Positions 28,546 through 38,529 of a DNA stretch of 64,000 nucleotides are shown one piece after another (the first letter of the stretch is position 1; every line of letters begins with the position of its first letter). A program made the position numbers and the translations under genes. The notes under the pieces are model-generated. The model worked only from the letters and a program-made list of their open reading frames with translations. It made no database searches and was not told the origin of the DNA. The stretch comes from Paraclostridium tenue (GTDB taxonomy: Bacteria; Bacillota; Clostridia; Peptostreptococcales; Peptostreptococcaceae): positions 1-64,000 of the forward strand of contig NZ_JADPFO010000007.1 in the NCBI RefSeq assembly GCF_015668515.1, read 5' to 3'.

Positions 28546-29505
28546 TTGAATGATAAAACTAAATTAACTCAAGCGGCTATACTAACAGCTTTAGCCATAG
28601 TTTTTTGTATTGCTACTGCGTATATTCCGTTTTTAGGGTTACTTATGGTTGTTGTTCCTGTTCCATATGCGATAATAGCAACAATGACAGGACATAAATA
28701 TGCATTAATATCAGCTATAGCCTCTTTTTTCATATTAATACTAACCGTGGATTTTGTATATGCTTTAAATTTAATTGTAATGAGCATATTACCAGGGATA
28801 GCAGTTGGATATATGATTAATAAAGATAGCAATATAGAAGATGGGAATAAAAGTTTTACACCTATATTCTTTGGGACGATAGCATTTATTATATCTATAA
28901 TTGTATTTTTTGCAATATCAAAAGTTTTATTTAATATAGACTTATTAGAGACATTCTCAGAAATGATAAAAACTACTGTAGAAACTCAATTTTCTATTAT
29001 GGAAAGTGCTAATATTATGCCAAAAGGTGATATAGCACCTAAAGATATAATTAAAGTTATGCAAAATATAATACCAACTATGCTATTTGCATATAGCATA
29101 ATTGCTTCAATAATAACATATTATGTAGAAGCTTTCATTTTAAGAAGAATAAAAAGATTGAATTACAAGTTACCAAAGTTCTCAGATTTTTATTTACCAG
29201 GAAATGCTATAATAACATCTCTATTATTGTATTTGCTAACAATGTTTTTAGGGATGTTAAATATAGGCTTATATACAGATGCAATAATACTAAATGTACA
29301 ATTAATATTTAGTATACTGTTTTTACTACAAGGGATATCTGTAGCTATATATTTTATAAAAGAATGGAGAAAAAAATCACCAAGCAAAATATTTTTTGCT
29401 GTAATGGCTGTATTTTTATTATCAGGATCAATGATTTTAAGTTTTGTAGGAATGATAGACAGTGCAATTGACTTTAGAAAGGTGAGAAACTACAAATCCA
29501 CTTAG
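28546..29505 (+). CDS. DUF2232 (YybS-like) multi-pass membrane protein
   Basis: This 319-residue protein has about eight hydrophobic segments, beginning AAILTALAIVFCIATAYIPF, as in YybS/DUF2232 proteins that sit next to gdpP in Firmicutes. The start is TTG with GGGAG at the right distance, and no ATG precedes the first membrane segment. Its function is unknown, but constant linkage to gdpP and rplI suggests a role in cyclic-di-AMP or envelope homeostasis. That link is inference. Confidence 0.82.
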   Translation: MNDKTKLTQAAILTALAIVFCIATAYIPFLGLLMVVVPVPYAIIATMTGHKYALISAIASFFILILTVDFVYALNLIVMSILPGIAVGYMINKDSNIEDGNKSFTPIFFGTIAFIISIIVFFAISKVLFNIDLLETFSEMIKTTVETQFSIMESANIMPKGDIAPKDIIKVMQNIIPTMLFAYSIIASIITYYVEAFILRRIKRLNYKLPKFSDFYLPGNAIITSLLLYLLTMFLGMLNIGLYTDAIILNVQLIFSILFLLQGISVAIYFIKEWRKKSPSKIFFAVMAVFLLSGSMILSFVGMIDSAIDFRKVRNYKST

Positions 29506-29515
29506 GAGGGTAGAA

Positions 29516-31516
29516 ATGTTTGATAAGTCGACCTTTAAATTTAATATGCCAGAGATAAATGCATATATAGTGGTAATTGGAATCCTTAGCCTTATATTAA
29601 TGTATTTCAATATATATATAGGAACTGTTGTATTTATAATTTTTATATATATTGTTTTTCATAATTGGAGAATACGAGATATAAGAAGGAAGGAATGGAA
29701 TAAGTATATTCAAGATTTGGCTGTAGATATTGATGAAGTTACTAAAAAAGCTATACTAAATCTACCTTTACCTTTATGTATATTAGAATTCGATGGTAGT
29801 ATTACATGGTATAACACTAGATTCCATGAAATGACAGAAAAAGAAGATACCTTAGGTATGAATATAGAAAATCTCGTTAAGAATATAGATTTAAGAAAAG
29901 TTTTAAATGAAAATAAAGAATTATATACAAATATAAAGTATAAAGATAGAGATTACACTATAGTCTATAATGTAATAAAAAGCGATCAAGGGGAAAAAGC
30001 TAAGTATTTGATGATGCTTTATTGGATTGATAAAACAGAGTATTTAAATTTAGAAAGCAAATATAACGAAGAAAAAAATGTAATAGCAACTATACAAGTA
30101 GATGGATATGATGAAGTTTTACAAAGTGCACCAGAAGAAAGAAGGCCATTAATCAACGTAGAGATTGATAAAATATTGGCTTCTTTAGAAGTAAGTTGTA
30201 ATGGGGCTCTTGAAAAAACTTCAAAAGATAAATACTTCTTAGTATTAAGTAAAAATGAACTTGATAAATTAGAAGCGGATAAATTCTCTATTTTAGATAA
30301 AATAAGAGAAATAAATCAAGAAAATAACTTACCTGTAACTATAAGTATGGGTATAGGAATAGAAGGTAAGACAATTAATGAAAACTTCAAACTAGCTCAA
30401 GGAGCATTGGATTTGGCTTTAGGTAGAGGTGGAGATCAAGCTGTAATAAAGACCAAAGATAAATCTATTTTCTACGGTGGTAAATCAAAAGCAGTAGAAA
30501 AGAAAACTAAAGTTAAATCAAGATTAATAGGGCATGCTCTTAGAGAGATTATATTAGAAAGTAAAGAGATATATATAATGGGGCATAAATATCCAGATAT
30601 GGATGCTATGGGGGCTGCGGTAGGAATTTATGATATATGTAAATCATGCAATAAAAATGCCAATATAGTATTAAATGCTTCTAATGATTCTATAGATGAG
30701 TTTGTCAATAGAATTAAGAACTCTAACTATTATACTAATGTCTTTATATCTAAAGATGATGCTATAAAAAATTGTACTAAGGATACATTGGTAATTGTAG
30801 TTGATACACACAGACCAAACTTTACGGAATGCCCTGAATTATTAAAGATGTCTGAAAAGATAGTTGTAATAGATCATCATAGAAGAGGTGTTGAGTTTAT
30901 AAATGACACTGTTCTTTTATTCCATGAAACTTATGTATCATCAACTTGTGAGATGGTGACAGAATTAGTTCAGTATATGGAAGAGGATGTAAAAATAAAC
31001 AAATTAACAGCTGAAGGATTAATGGCAGGAATAAGTTTAGATACTAAAAACTTTGCATTTAAGACTGGAGTTAGGACATTTGAAGCAGCATCATATCTAA
31101 AAAAAGCAGGAGCAGATACTATAGAAGTTAAAAAATTATTTAATTCAAATCTTGAAGATTTTATAACTAAGGCTGAGATAATACAAAGTACTAAAGTTAT
31201 AAATAACAAGATTTGCTTGGCTTACTGTAATGCTGATATAAATAATATAAATATAGTTGTGGCACAAGCTGCTGATGAACTTTTAAGTATAAAAGATGTA
31301 GAAGCATCGTTTGTTTTGGGTAAAACAAAAAGTGGTACTATTTTTATAAGTGCTAGGTCTTTAGGATCTATCAATGTACATGTTTTAATGGAAAAGCTAG
31401 GTGGCGGTGGCCATATTGATATAGCAGGAGCTCAACTTGAAAATGTGTCTTTAGAAGAAGGTTATAAGATGGTATCAGATATCATAAAACAGTATCTAGA
31501 GGAGGAAGAAGAGTAA
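29516..31516 (+). CDS. gdpP: Cyclic-di-AMP phosphodiesterase GdpP
   Basis: This 666-residue membrane protein hydrolyses c-di-AMP. Two N-terminal membrane helices (about residues 15-50) are followed by a PAS domain ([18 protein letters not shown]), a degenerate GGDEF domain (180-320) and a C-terminal DHH/DHHA1 domain ([33 protein letters not shown]). All DHH metal-binding motifs are present. Its stop overlaps the rplI start by one base (TAATG). Confidence 0.93.
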   Translation: MFDKSTFKFNMPEINAYIVVIGILSLILMYFNIYIGTVVFIIFIYIVFHNWRIRDIRRKEWNKYIQDLAVDIDEVTKKAILNLPLPLCILEFDGSITWYNTRFHEMTEKEDTLGMNIENLVKNIDLRKVLNENKELYTNIKYKDRDYTIVYNVIKSDQGEKAKYLMMLYWIDKTEYLNLESKYNEEKNVIATIQVDGYDEVLQSAPEERRPLINVEIDKILASLEVSCNGALEKTSKDKYFLVLSKNELDKLEADKFSILDKIREINQENNLPVTISMGIGIEGKTINENFKLAQGALDLALGRGGDQAVIKTKDKSIFYGGKSKAVEKKTKVKSRLIGHALREIILESKEIYIMGHKYPDMDAMGAAVGIYDICKSCNKNANIVLNASNDSIDEFVNRIKNSNYYTNVFISKDDAIKNCTKDTLVIVVDTHRPNFTECPELLKMSEKIVVIDHHRRGVEFINDTVLLFHETYVSSTCEMVTELVQYMEEDVKINKLTAEGLMAGISLDTKNFAFKTGVRTFEAASYLKKAGADTIEVKKLFNSNLEDFITKAEIIQSTKVINNKICLAYCNADINNINIVVAQAADELLSIKDVEASFVLGKTKSGTIFISARSLGSINVHVLMEKLGGGGHIDIAGAQLENVSLEEGYKMVSDIIKQYLEEEEE

Positions 31517-31965
31517 TGAAAGTTATATTATTAAAAGATATAAAAGGAACAGGAAAAAAAGGAGATGTAAAAGAAGTTAGTGATGGATACGCTAGAAACT
31601 TTTTATTTCCTAAAAAATTAGCTGTTCAAGCAGGAAATACAGAATTAAAAGAATTAAAAGAAAAACAAACATCTCAAAAAATAAAAGAACAAAAAGAGTA
31701 TGAAGCAGCAGTTGAATTAGGAAAGAAAATGGAAGAGATGAACGTAACTATATACTCTAAAGCAGGAGATGGAGGAAGATTATTTGGTTCAATAACTTCT
31801 AAAGATATAGCTGCTCAAATAAAGAAAGAGCATGGAATTGAAGTAGATAAAAGAAAAGTTATGCTAGATGAGCCTATAAGAACTTTAGGATCAAGATTTG
31901 TTGAAATAAAAATACATCAAAAAGTTGTTACTAAAATGAGAGTAGATGTAAGAGAAAAACAATAA
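31516..31965 (+). CDS. rplI: 50S ribosomal protein L9
   Basis: This 149-residue protein has the N-terminal 23S-binding domain ([34 protein letters not shown]), a long central helix and the C-terminal domain ([11 protein letters not shown]). It is translationally coupled to gdpP and followed by dnaB, the standard Firmicute order. Confidence 0.96.
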   Translation: MKVILLKDIKGTGKKGDVKEVSDGYARNFLFPKKLAVQAGNTELKELKEKQTSQKIKEQKEYEAAVELGKKMEEMNVTIYSKAGDGGRLFGSITSKDIAAQIKKEHGIEVDKRKVMLDEPIRTLGSRFVEIKIHQKVVTKMRVDVREKQ

Positions 31966-31987
31966 GAAGACACTAGAGGTGAGATAC

Positions 31988-33316
31988 ATGGAGGATATAG
32001 GTAGAATTCCTCCACATAGTGTGGAGTCTGAGCAGTCTATATTAGGGTCTATACTATTAGATAAAGAGGCAATAATTACTGTTACAGAAACTATTCAGCC
32101 GGAAGATTTTTACAAAGAAGCACACAAGATAATCTATGAGTGCATGGTTAAGTTAAACAATAAAAATGAACCTATAGACTTAATAACTCTTACAGAGGAA
32201 TTAAGAAAACAAGGTCATTTAGAAGATGTAGGAGGGATAAGTTATATAACTAGCTTATCAACAATAGTACCTACAACTTCAAATGTAAAATATTATTCAG
32301 ATATAGTAAAAGAAAAATCAGTTTTAAGAAAACTAATAAAAGTATCTAATGATATACTAAATTTAGGATATGATAATTCTACAAAAGTAGAAGATCTTTT
32401 AGAAAAAGCAGAAAAACAAATATTTGATATATCTCAAGAAAAGTCCAGTGAAGATTTTCAATCTATAAATTCAGTACTTATGGATACCTATGATATGATA
32501 GAAAGATTATATACTAATAAAGAAGAAATCACAGGTATAACAAGTGGATTTGAGGATTTAAATAAAAAGATTAATGGATTACAGAGAACAGACTTGATAC
32601 TTATAGCAGCTCGTCCTGCCATGGGTAAGACTGCATTTTCGCTAAATTTAGTTCAAAATGCAGCTCTTAAGGGGAATGCATCTGTAGCAGTATTTAGCTT
32701 AGAGATGTCAAAAGAACAATTAGTTCAACGTATGTTATCTGCACAATCTCATGTAGAGTTAAAAAAGATAAAAAATGGTAATTTAGATGAAAATGATTGG
32801 CCTAGAATAATAGATGCTATGTCAGTTTTATCTAATGCTAATATATATATAGATGATACTCCGGGTATAAAAATCAGTGAACTAAGATCAAAGTGTAGAA
32901 AATTAAAGATTGAAAAAGGTTTGGATTTAATACTTATAGATTACCTTCAACTTATGGAGGGTGATAATAACAACGAAAGTAGACAACAAGAAATATCTAA
33001 AATCTCAAGATCTTTAAAGATAATAGCTAAGGAACTTAATTGTCCTGTAGTAGCATTATCACAATTATCACGTGCTCCAGAACAAAGATCAGATCATAGA
33101 CCTATGTTATCTGACTTAAGAGAATCTGGAGCTATAGAGCAAGATGCTGATATAGTAATGTTTTTATATAGAGATGAATATTATCATCCAGATTCAGAAA
33201 GAAAAAATATAGGTGAAGTTATTATAGCCAAAAACAGACATGGTGAAACTGGGTCTGTTGAATTAGTATGGTTAGGTGAAATTCAAAAATTTGCAAACAA
33301 AGCTAGAGAAATGTAA
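31988..33316 (+). CDS. dnaB: Replicative DNA helicase DnaB (DnaC of Bacillus nomenclature)
   Basis: This 442-residue hexameric helicase has an N-terminal DnaG-interacting domain (PPHSVESEQSILGSILLD) and a RecA-like motor with Walker A (ARPAMGKTAFSL) and Walker B (LILIDYLQLM). The DQQ-type H4 region (HGETGSVELVWLGE) is near the end. The ATG at 31988 has AGAGGTGA upstream. The in-frame GTG at 31979 is part of that site. The loader gene lies 8.5 kb away at 41.8 kb on the other strand. A DnaA-box cluster follows the stop. Confidence 0.96.
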   Translation: MEDIGRIPPHSVESEQSILGSILLDKEAIITVTETIQPEDFYKEAHKIIYECMVKLNNKNEPIDLITLTEELRKQGHLEDVGGISYITSLSTIVPTTSNVKYYSDIVKEKSVLRKLIKVSNDILNLGYDNSTKVEDLLEKAEKQIFDISQEKSSEDFQSINSVLMDTYDMIERLYTNKEEITGITSGFEDLNKKINGLQRTDLILIAARPAMGKTAFSLNLVQNAALKGNASVAVFSLEMSKEQLVQRMLSAQSHVELKKIKNGNLDENDWPRIIDAMSVLSNANIYIDDTPGIKISELRSKCRKLKIEKGLDLILIDYLQLMEGDNNNESRQQEISKISRSLKIIAKELNCPVVALSQLSRAPEQRSDHRPMLSDLRESGAIEQDADIVMFLYRDEYYHPDSERKNIGEVIIAKNRHGETGSVELVWLGEIQKFANKAREM

Positions 33317-33320
33317 TAAG

Positions 33321-33372
33321 GATATCCACATGTTGATAATTTTATAAAATATATCACTTGTGGATATTTTTA
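33321..33372 (+). terminator. Imperfect long hairpin after dnaB, with DnaA-box-like arms
   Basis: ATATCCACA (33322-33330) and TGTGGATAT (33359-33367) form the arms. Pairing continues inward with GTTGATA and TATCACT, and TTTTTAAAT follows. It could end dnaB transcription, although each arm is also a one-mismatch DnaA box. Confidence 0.55.
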
Positions 33373-33445
33373 AATTATAAAAAATTAATTCCTAGAAAAG
33401 GTTATCCACATTTTCCACAGTGTAATTGTTGATAAATGTGGATAA
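33322..33445. promoter_or_regulatory. DnaA-box cluster downstream of dnaB
   Basis: Five boxes lie within 124 bases. Two are perfect: TTATCCACA at 33402-33410 and reverse TGTGGATAA at 33437-33445. Three have one mismatch: 33322-33330, 33359-33367 (reverse) and 33411-33419. There is no gene here. The density resembles the origin itself and the DnaA-box clusters that titrate DnaA in B. subtilis. Confidence 0.75.
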
Positions 33446-33477
33446 AGAAAGCAAGCTAAATAGCTTGCTTTCTTATT
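33446..33477 (+). terminator. Terminator-like hairpin between dnaB and the 96-residue gene
   Basis: AAGAAAGCAAGCT and AGCTTGCTTTCTT pair perfectly around an AAAT loop, followed by ATTAATT. The T tail is short, but the stem is strong. Confidence 0.7.
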
Positions 33478-33511
33478 AATTAGTATAAATTATTTTAACG
33501 GGGGAGAAAAA

Positions 33512-33802
33512 ATGATAAATATAATATATATATATCCAAATACAGACTTTATAAACGATGAAATTAATATATGTAGAATTATTGATGAAAAAATTAAAGA
33601 GAGCTTGGTTGTATATGGAATAAGAAACAATAAAAATTTAAAAATATACATTACAAACACAATGACAGGAGATAATAAATTAATAAAAGAAATTGATAAT
33701 TTAAATGAATTTAAAGAAAATATATTATCTAATGAAGCAAAAATAAAAGGCCTAAAAGATTTAGTCGAAATAGAAAAATACATACTAAATAAAATAGGTT
33801 AA
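33512..33802 (+). CDS. Unrecognised 96-residue protein
   Basis: I do not recognise the family. The protein is charged and asparagine/lysine-rich with no signal or membrane segment. The start (MINIIYIYPNTDFINDEINI) looks like a beta strand leading into a helix, and the C-terminal third is probably helical. GGGGGAG seven bases before the ATG supports real translation. It stands alone between the dnaB region and the purA promoter. C. difficile has, as I recall, a small hypothetical gene in the same place. Confidence 0.65.
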   Translation: MINIIYIYPNTDFINDEINICRIIDEKIKESLVVYGIRNNKNLKIYITNTMTGDNKLIKEIDNLNEFKENILSNEAKIKGLKDLVEIEKYILNKIG

Positions 33803-33813
33803 TAAAAAAGGTT

Positions 33814-33842
33814 TTGAAAATAAAGCGAATGTTTGGTAAAAT
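33814..33842 (+). promoter_or_regulatory. purA promoter with candidate PurR boxes
   Basis: The -35 TTGAAA (33814-33819) and -10 TAAAAT (33837-33842) are 17 bases apart. CGAATGTT (33826-33833) and an inverted AGTGTTCG (33852-33859) flank the -10 with 18 bases between. This recalls the paired CGAAC-type PurBoxes of Bacillus PurR. The promoter is fairly sure, the operator only suggestive. Confidence 0.6.
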
Positions 33843-33878
33843 AAAAAAGTAAGTGTTCGAATAAAAAAATAGAGGTGA

Positions 33879-35168
<1,290 letters not shown>

Positions 35169-35177
35169 TTTAAAATA

Positions 35178-35214
35178 AAAAAATAGTTAATGCTTAGCAT
35201 TAACTATTTTTTTT
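35178..35214 (+). terminator. Terminator after purA
   Basis: AAATAGTTAATGCT and AGCATTAACTATTT form a perfect 14-pair stem, followed by at least seven T residues. Confidence 0.92.
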
Positions 35215-35439
35215 ATTAGTTTATATATATTAAAGTTTAAATTATTTTTTTGAAATTTTATTTAATTATGTATTAAAAACTAATAAAAAATTTTAGATAA
35301 AAAATAAAAATAAAATAAAAATAAATAATATTTTTTGTTAAATTAACAAAAAATACATAGAGATAATTAGGTTAAACCATTGAAAAATAGGGTATTTATA
35401 TAATTTAGTTAAAAAAATAAAAAAAATTTAAAAAAAGTG
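35215..35439. other. AT-rich non-coding gap before the tRNA cluster
   Basis: About 225 bases, almost entirely A and T, contain no open reading frame with a ribosome site. The A tracts directly upstream of the tRNA promoter could act as an UP element. I see nothing else in it. Confidence 0.6.
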
Positions 35440-35468
35440 TTGACGAAAGTTAATAAAGCTAATATAAT
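35440..35468 (+). promoter_or_regulatory. tRNA cluster promoter
   Basis: TTGACG (35440-35445) and a consensus TATAAT (35463-35468) are separated by 17 bases. The sequence AAAAAGTGTTGAC is shared with the rRNA promoter at the other end of the window. Transcription would start about 45 bases before the first tRNA. Confidence 0.9.
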
Positions 35469-35522
35469 AATATTTGTTGATACGGCGGACGAAAAAAGTC
35501 GAAACAACATCTCAGCAAAGAT

Positions 35523-35598
35523 GATCCATTAGCTCAGTCGGTAGAGCACCTGACTTTTAATCAGGGTGTCCCGCGTTCGAGTCGCGGATGGATCACCA
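35523..35598 (+). tRNA. tRNA-Lys (anticodon TTT), copy 1
   Basis: The full cloverleaf has a seven-pair acceptor (GATCCAT / ATGGATC), anticodon loop CTTTTAA, TTCGAGT in the T loop and encoded CCA. It is identical to the copy at 35944-36019. Confidence 0.95.
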
Positions 35599-35606
35599 TT
35601 TTTTAT

Positions 35607-35681
35607 GGCTCATTGGTCAAGCGGTCAAGACACCGCCCTTTCACGGCGGTAACAGGGGTTCGATTCCCCTATGAGTCACCA
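35607..35681 (+). tRNA. tRNA-Glu (anticodon TTC), copy 1
   Basis: The acceptor is GGCTCAT / ATGAGTC (one G-T pair), the anticodon stem CCGCC / GGCGG with loop CTTTCAC, and CCA is encoded. It differs from copy 2 only by a compensatory acceptor pair (T-A here, C-G there). Confidence 0.95.
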
Positions 35682-35688
35682 ATAATGT

Positions 35689-35764
35689 GGGATTATAGCT
35701 CAGCTGGGAGAGCACCTGCCTTACAAGCAGGGGGTCACAGGTTCGAGCCCTGTTAATCCCACCA
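35689..35764 (+). tRNA. tRNA-Val (anticodon TAC), copy 1
   Basis: The acceptor is GGGATTA / TAATCCC, the anticodon loop CTTACAA, and CCA is encoded. It is identical to the copy at 36125-36200. Confidence 0.95.
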
Positions 35765-35771
35765 ATAATGC

Positions 35772-35848
35772 GGCCTGGTAGTTCAGCTGGTTAGAATGCC
35801 AGCCTGTCACGCTGGAGGTCGAGGGTTCGAGTCCCTTCCAGGTCGCCA
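35772..35848 (+). tRNA. tRNA-Asp (anticodon GTC)
   Basis: The acceptor is GGCCTGG / CCAGGTC, the anticodon loop CTGTCAC, the length 77, and CCA is encoded. It is a single copy in the window. Confidence 0.95.
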
Positions 35849-35859
35849 ATTTTATATAT

Positions 35860-35934
35860 GCTAGTGTGGCTCAACGGTAGAGCAGCTGACTTGTAATCAG
35901 CAGGTTGTAGGTTCGATTCCTATCACTAGCTCCA
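35860..35934 (+). tRNA. tRNA-Thr (anticodon TGT)
   Basis: The acceptor is GCTAGTG / CACTAGC, the anticodon loop CTTGTAA, and CCA is encoded. It is a single copy in the window. Confidence 0.95.
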
Positions 35935-35943
35935 TAAAAAGAT

Positions 35944-36019
35944 GATCCATTAGCTCAGTCGGTAGAGCACCTGACTTTTAATCAGGGTGTCCCGCGTTCG
36001 AGTCGCGGATGGATCACCA
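35944..36019 (+). tRNA. tRNA-Lys (anticodon TTT), copy 2
   Basis: The sequence is identical to the first tRNA-Lys. It begins the second Lys-Glu-Val unit. Confidence 0.95.
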
Positions 36020-36043
36020 TTTTTTTATGTTAAAATTAAATAA

Positions 36044-36118
36044 GGCCCATTGGTCAAGCGGTCAAGACACCGCCCTTTCACGGCGGTAACAGGGGTTCGA
36101 TTCCCCTATGGGTCACCA
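36044..36118 (+). tRNA. tRNA-Glu (anticodon TTC), copy 2
   Basis: The acceptor is GGCCCAT / ATGGGTC. All other positions match copy 1. The two changes restore a base pair, so the copy should be functional. Confidence 0.95.
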
Positions 36119-36124
36119 GCATTT

Positions 36125-36200
36125 GGGATTATAGCTCAGCTGGGAGAGCACCTGCCTTACAAGCAGGGGGTCACAGGTTCGAGCCCTGTTAATCCCACCA
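36125..36200 (+). tRNA. tRNA-Val (anticodon TAC), copy 2
   Basis: The sequence is identical to the first tRNA-Val. It is the last gene of the cluster, followed by a terminator. Confidence 0.95.
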
Positions 36201-36203
36201 GTA

Positions 36204-36234
36204 AAACTCTTAGATTTTATCTAAGAGTTTTTTT
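36204..36234 (+). terminator. Terminator of the tRNA cluster
   Basis: AAACTCTTAGAT and ATCTAAGAGTTT form a perfect stem with a TTT loop, followed by more T residues. Confidence 0.92.
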
Positions 36235-36254
36235 ATTTGCTAAATTTAGTTAGC

Positions 36255-36283
36255 TTAAAATATTAGAAAAACTTGTGTATAAT
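36255..36283 (+). promoter_or_regulatory. Probable promoter of the first Agr-like two-component system
   Basis: TTAAAA (36255-36260) and TATAAT (36278-36283) are 17 bases apart, with TGTG just before the -10. They lie ahead of an AGGGGAG ribosome site. Confidence 0.6.
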
Positions 36284-36318
36284 AAGGATATAAATACATA
36301 TAGAAAATAGGGGAGAAT

Positions 36319-37035
36319 ATGATAGAAATAGTTTTGTGTGAAGACCAAATTCAACATCAAAAAACAATAGAAAAATTTCTTAAAGAGATATTAGGGGAAA
36401 ATAACATCGAGTATAATTTAAAAATGTACAAAAGTGGAGAAGAACTATTAAATAACTATCCAAAAAATGTAGATATATTTATACTTGATATTCAAATGGA
36501 AAAAATAAATGGAATGGATGTTGCTAGAAAGATAAGAGAAATAGATAAGAACAAACCTGAAATAATTTTTACAACATCACTTGTTGAATATATACAAGAA
36601 GGATATGAAGTAAGAGCTTATAGATATTTATTAAAGCCTATAAAATATGAAGATTTAAAAAAACACATTTTAAGTTGTATAGATGAAGTTATAAATAAAA
36701 AGGATAAATTTATATTAATTGAAAATAAAAATGAAACTTACAAAATAAAAATAGAAGAAATAACATATATTGAAATTCAAAGAAAAGATATGAGTATACA
36801 TGCAGAAAGCAAAGTTTATGAAACGAAAATGACTATGGATAAAATAGAAAAAGAGTTAAAAAATTATAATTTTTATAGATGTCATAAAAGCTTTCTAGTG
36901 AATATAGATTATGTGGAAAATATAAAACAATATGTAGCTATACTTGATAATAAAGAAGAAGTACCGGTAAGTAGACATAGATTCAAAGATTTTAAACATA
37001 AATTTTTATGTTTATTGGGAGAAAAATTATGTTAG
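36319..37035 (+). CDS. LytTR-type response regulator (AgrA-like)
   Basis: This 238-residue regulator has a receiver domain with the acidic pocket (CED near residue 8), phospho-acceptor Asp57 (IFILDIQMEKINGMD) and conserved Lys (YLLKPIKYED). The C-terminal LytTR DNA-binding domain (about 130-238) includes YRCHKSFLVNIDYVENI. AgrA/ComE-type regulators bind direct repeats upstream of target promoters. It overlaps the kinase gene by seven bases. An ABC exporter follows, a plausible target. No agrB or agrD is next to it. Confidence 0.9.
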   Translation: MIEIVLCEDQIQHQKTIEKFLKEILGENNIEYNLKMYKSGEELLNNYPKNVDIFILDIQMEKINGMDVARKIREIDKNKPEIIFTTSLVEYIQEGYEVRAYRYLLKPIKYEDLKKHILSCIDEVINKKDKFILIENKNETYKIKIEEITYIEIQRKDMSIHAESKVYETKMTMDKIEKELKNYNFYRCHKSFLVNIDYVENIKQYVAILDNKEEVPVSRHRFKDFKHKFLCLLGEKLC

Positions 37036-38384
37036 AAACTGAATTAATGTCAAGATTAGTTATAGGGACATCAAAATTTGTACAATATTTTATTTTTATA
37101 AAAATATTAGATTCTCTAGAAAAAAGGAAATATGAAAAAAAATACTTAGATATTATATTTTTGCTAATTGGAATTTTAGATTCCATAATTATATTTAATA
37201 GGGCAACTCAATATTATGGTTTTATAATTAATTTAAGATGGATATCATTTGTTTTATTTACAAAGTTAAATTATAAATTAAGTAATTTTAAAGTATTATC
37301 ATATTATATGATTTATACTATGGCATATTATATAACCTGGGAATTTGTATTTTCAATAGCTTTTTTTCTTGTGACAGGACAATCCATGTATGCAAGTAGT
37401 ACATCAGAAAATAATTTTAATATTATATCTATTATAGGAAATTTGATTACAATTTTTATAAATATAAGTTATGTATATATAATAAAGATATTAAAAAATT
37501 TTGATAAGGAAAAAATAAATATAATGCTTATAATAGGGTGTATACTAAGTAATTTTGTTATAGCATTTGTGAATAGTTTACCTAGGTATATTTATAAACT
37601 TAAGGTTGATTATTATGATAGACTTACTGCATTTAATATAAATATAACCCCTAGACTGTCTTTTATAAATGGTATTTTACTTTTAATTATAGTTTTAAAA
37701 ACTATTAAAGATATTAAAGAAAAAAGTGAAGAAAATTTATTAAAAGAAAAAGTAGATATGCAATATAATTACTATTTAAATTTACAAGAAACTCAAAATA
37801 AGGTAAAAAGACTTTATCATGATATGAGTAACCATATGATGTGCATTAAGAGTATGAGTTTTGAGAAAGAAGATGTAAATAAATATATAGATGAAGTTAG
37901 TAAAGAATTAAATGGAATTAAAGAAATATATAATACAGGCAATATGATATTAGATATTGTATTAAATGAAAAACAAGTTGATTGTAATGAAAATAATATA
38001 AATTTATTTTGTGATATTAATTTTTCAAAGTGTAATTTTATAGAAATGATAGATGTATGTAGCATATTTTCAAATATACTAGATAATGCTATAGAAGCTT
38101 GCAATAAGATAAAAAATGATGAAAAATATATAAAAATAAGAGGAACTTTTGTAAAATCATATTATGTTATACGATGTGAAAATTCTAAAGTGAATAAAAT
38201 AAAAATAAAAAATAATAGAATAATAAGTAGTAAAAAGGATAAATTTATTCATGGAATAGGTTTAAAAAGTGTTAAATCATCATTGAAAAAGTATGATGGA
38301 GAATTAGAAATAGAGGATTTCGAAGATAAATTTTTGGTACAAATTTATATACCGATAGATAAAAACATGACAGTTGAGGTTTAA
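37029..38384 (+). CDS. Sensor histidine kinase, AgrC/GHKL type
   Basis: This 451-residue kinase has about six N-terminal membrane segments (residues 1-225). His264 lies in LYHDMSNHMMCIKSM, followed by a GHKL ATPase with N box (ILDNAIEAC) and G box (GIGLKSVKSSL). The layout is that of AgrC/ComD/BlpH peptide-pheromone sensors. The ATG at 37029 has GGGAG seven bases upstream; the in-frame ATG at 37008 is inside the regulator gene without such a site. The signal is unknown. Confidence 0.88.
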   Translation: MLETELMSRLVIGTSKFVQYFIFIKILDSLEKRKYEKKYLDIIFLLIGILDSIIIFNRATQYYGFIINLRWISFVLFTKLNYKLSNFKVLSYYMIYTMAYYITWEFVFSIAFFLVTGQSMYASSTSENNFNIISIIGNLITIFINISYVYIIKILKNFDKEKINIMLIIGCILSNFVIAFVNSLPRYIYKLKVDYYDRLTAFNINITPRLSFINGILLLIIVLKTIKDIKEKSEENLLKEKVDMQYNYYLNLQETQNKVKRLYHDMSNHMMCIKSMSFEKEDVNKYIDEVSKELNGIKEIYNTGNMILDIVLNEKQVDCNENNINLFCDINFSKCNFIEMIDVCSIFSNILDNAIEACNKIKNDEKYIKIRGTFVKSYYVIRCENSKVNKIKIKNNRIISSKKDKFIHGIGLKSVKSSLKKYDGELEIEDFEDKFLVQIYIPIDKNMTVEV

Positions 38385-38424
38385 AAAATACCAGTTGTAC
38401 TATAGATATTGAAGCAAAAAAAGC

Positions 38425-38468
38425 AAGGTGTTATCTTTAAAACATAAAAGATAACGCCTTATTTTTTT
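38425..38468 (+). terminator. Terminator after the first kinase gene
   Basis: AAGGTGTTATCTTT and AAAGATAACGCCTT pair (one T-G) around an eight-base loop, followed by seven T residues. The ABC genes therefore have their own promoter. Confidence 0.9.
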
Positions 38469-38529
38469 GCAAAAAATTTATTAGTAAAGTGTGATATAAG
38501 GGGTGTAATTATAAAAGGGAGGTTATATT

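Noticed and set aside
36050-36253. Plus-strand frame of 67 codons across tRNA-Glu and tRNA-Val
   Set aside because: It lies almost entirely on two perfect tRNA genes and their terminator.
36201-36318. Hidden agrD-like peptide gene beside the first two-component system
   Set aside because: No short frame with a ribosome site and the Agr pattern (amphipathic start, cysteine, acidic tail) is present. The same holds near 59.2 and 61.35 kb.
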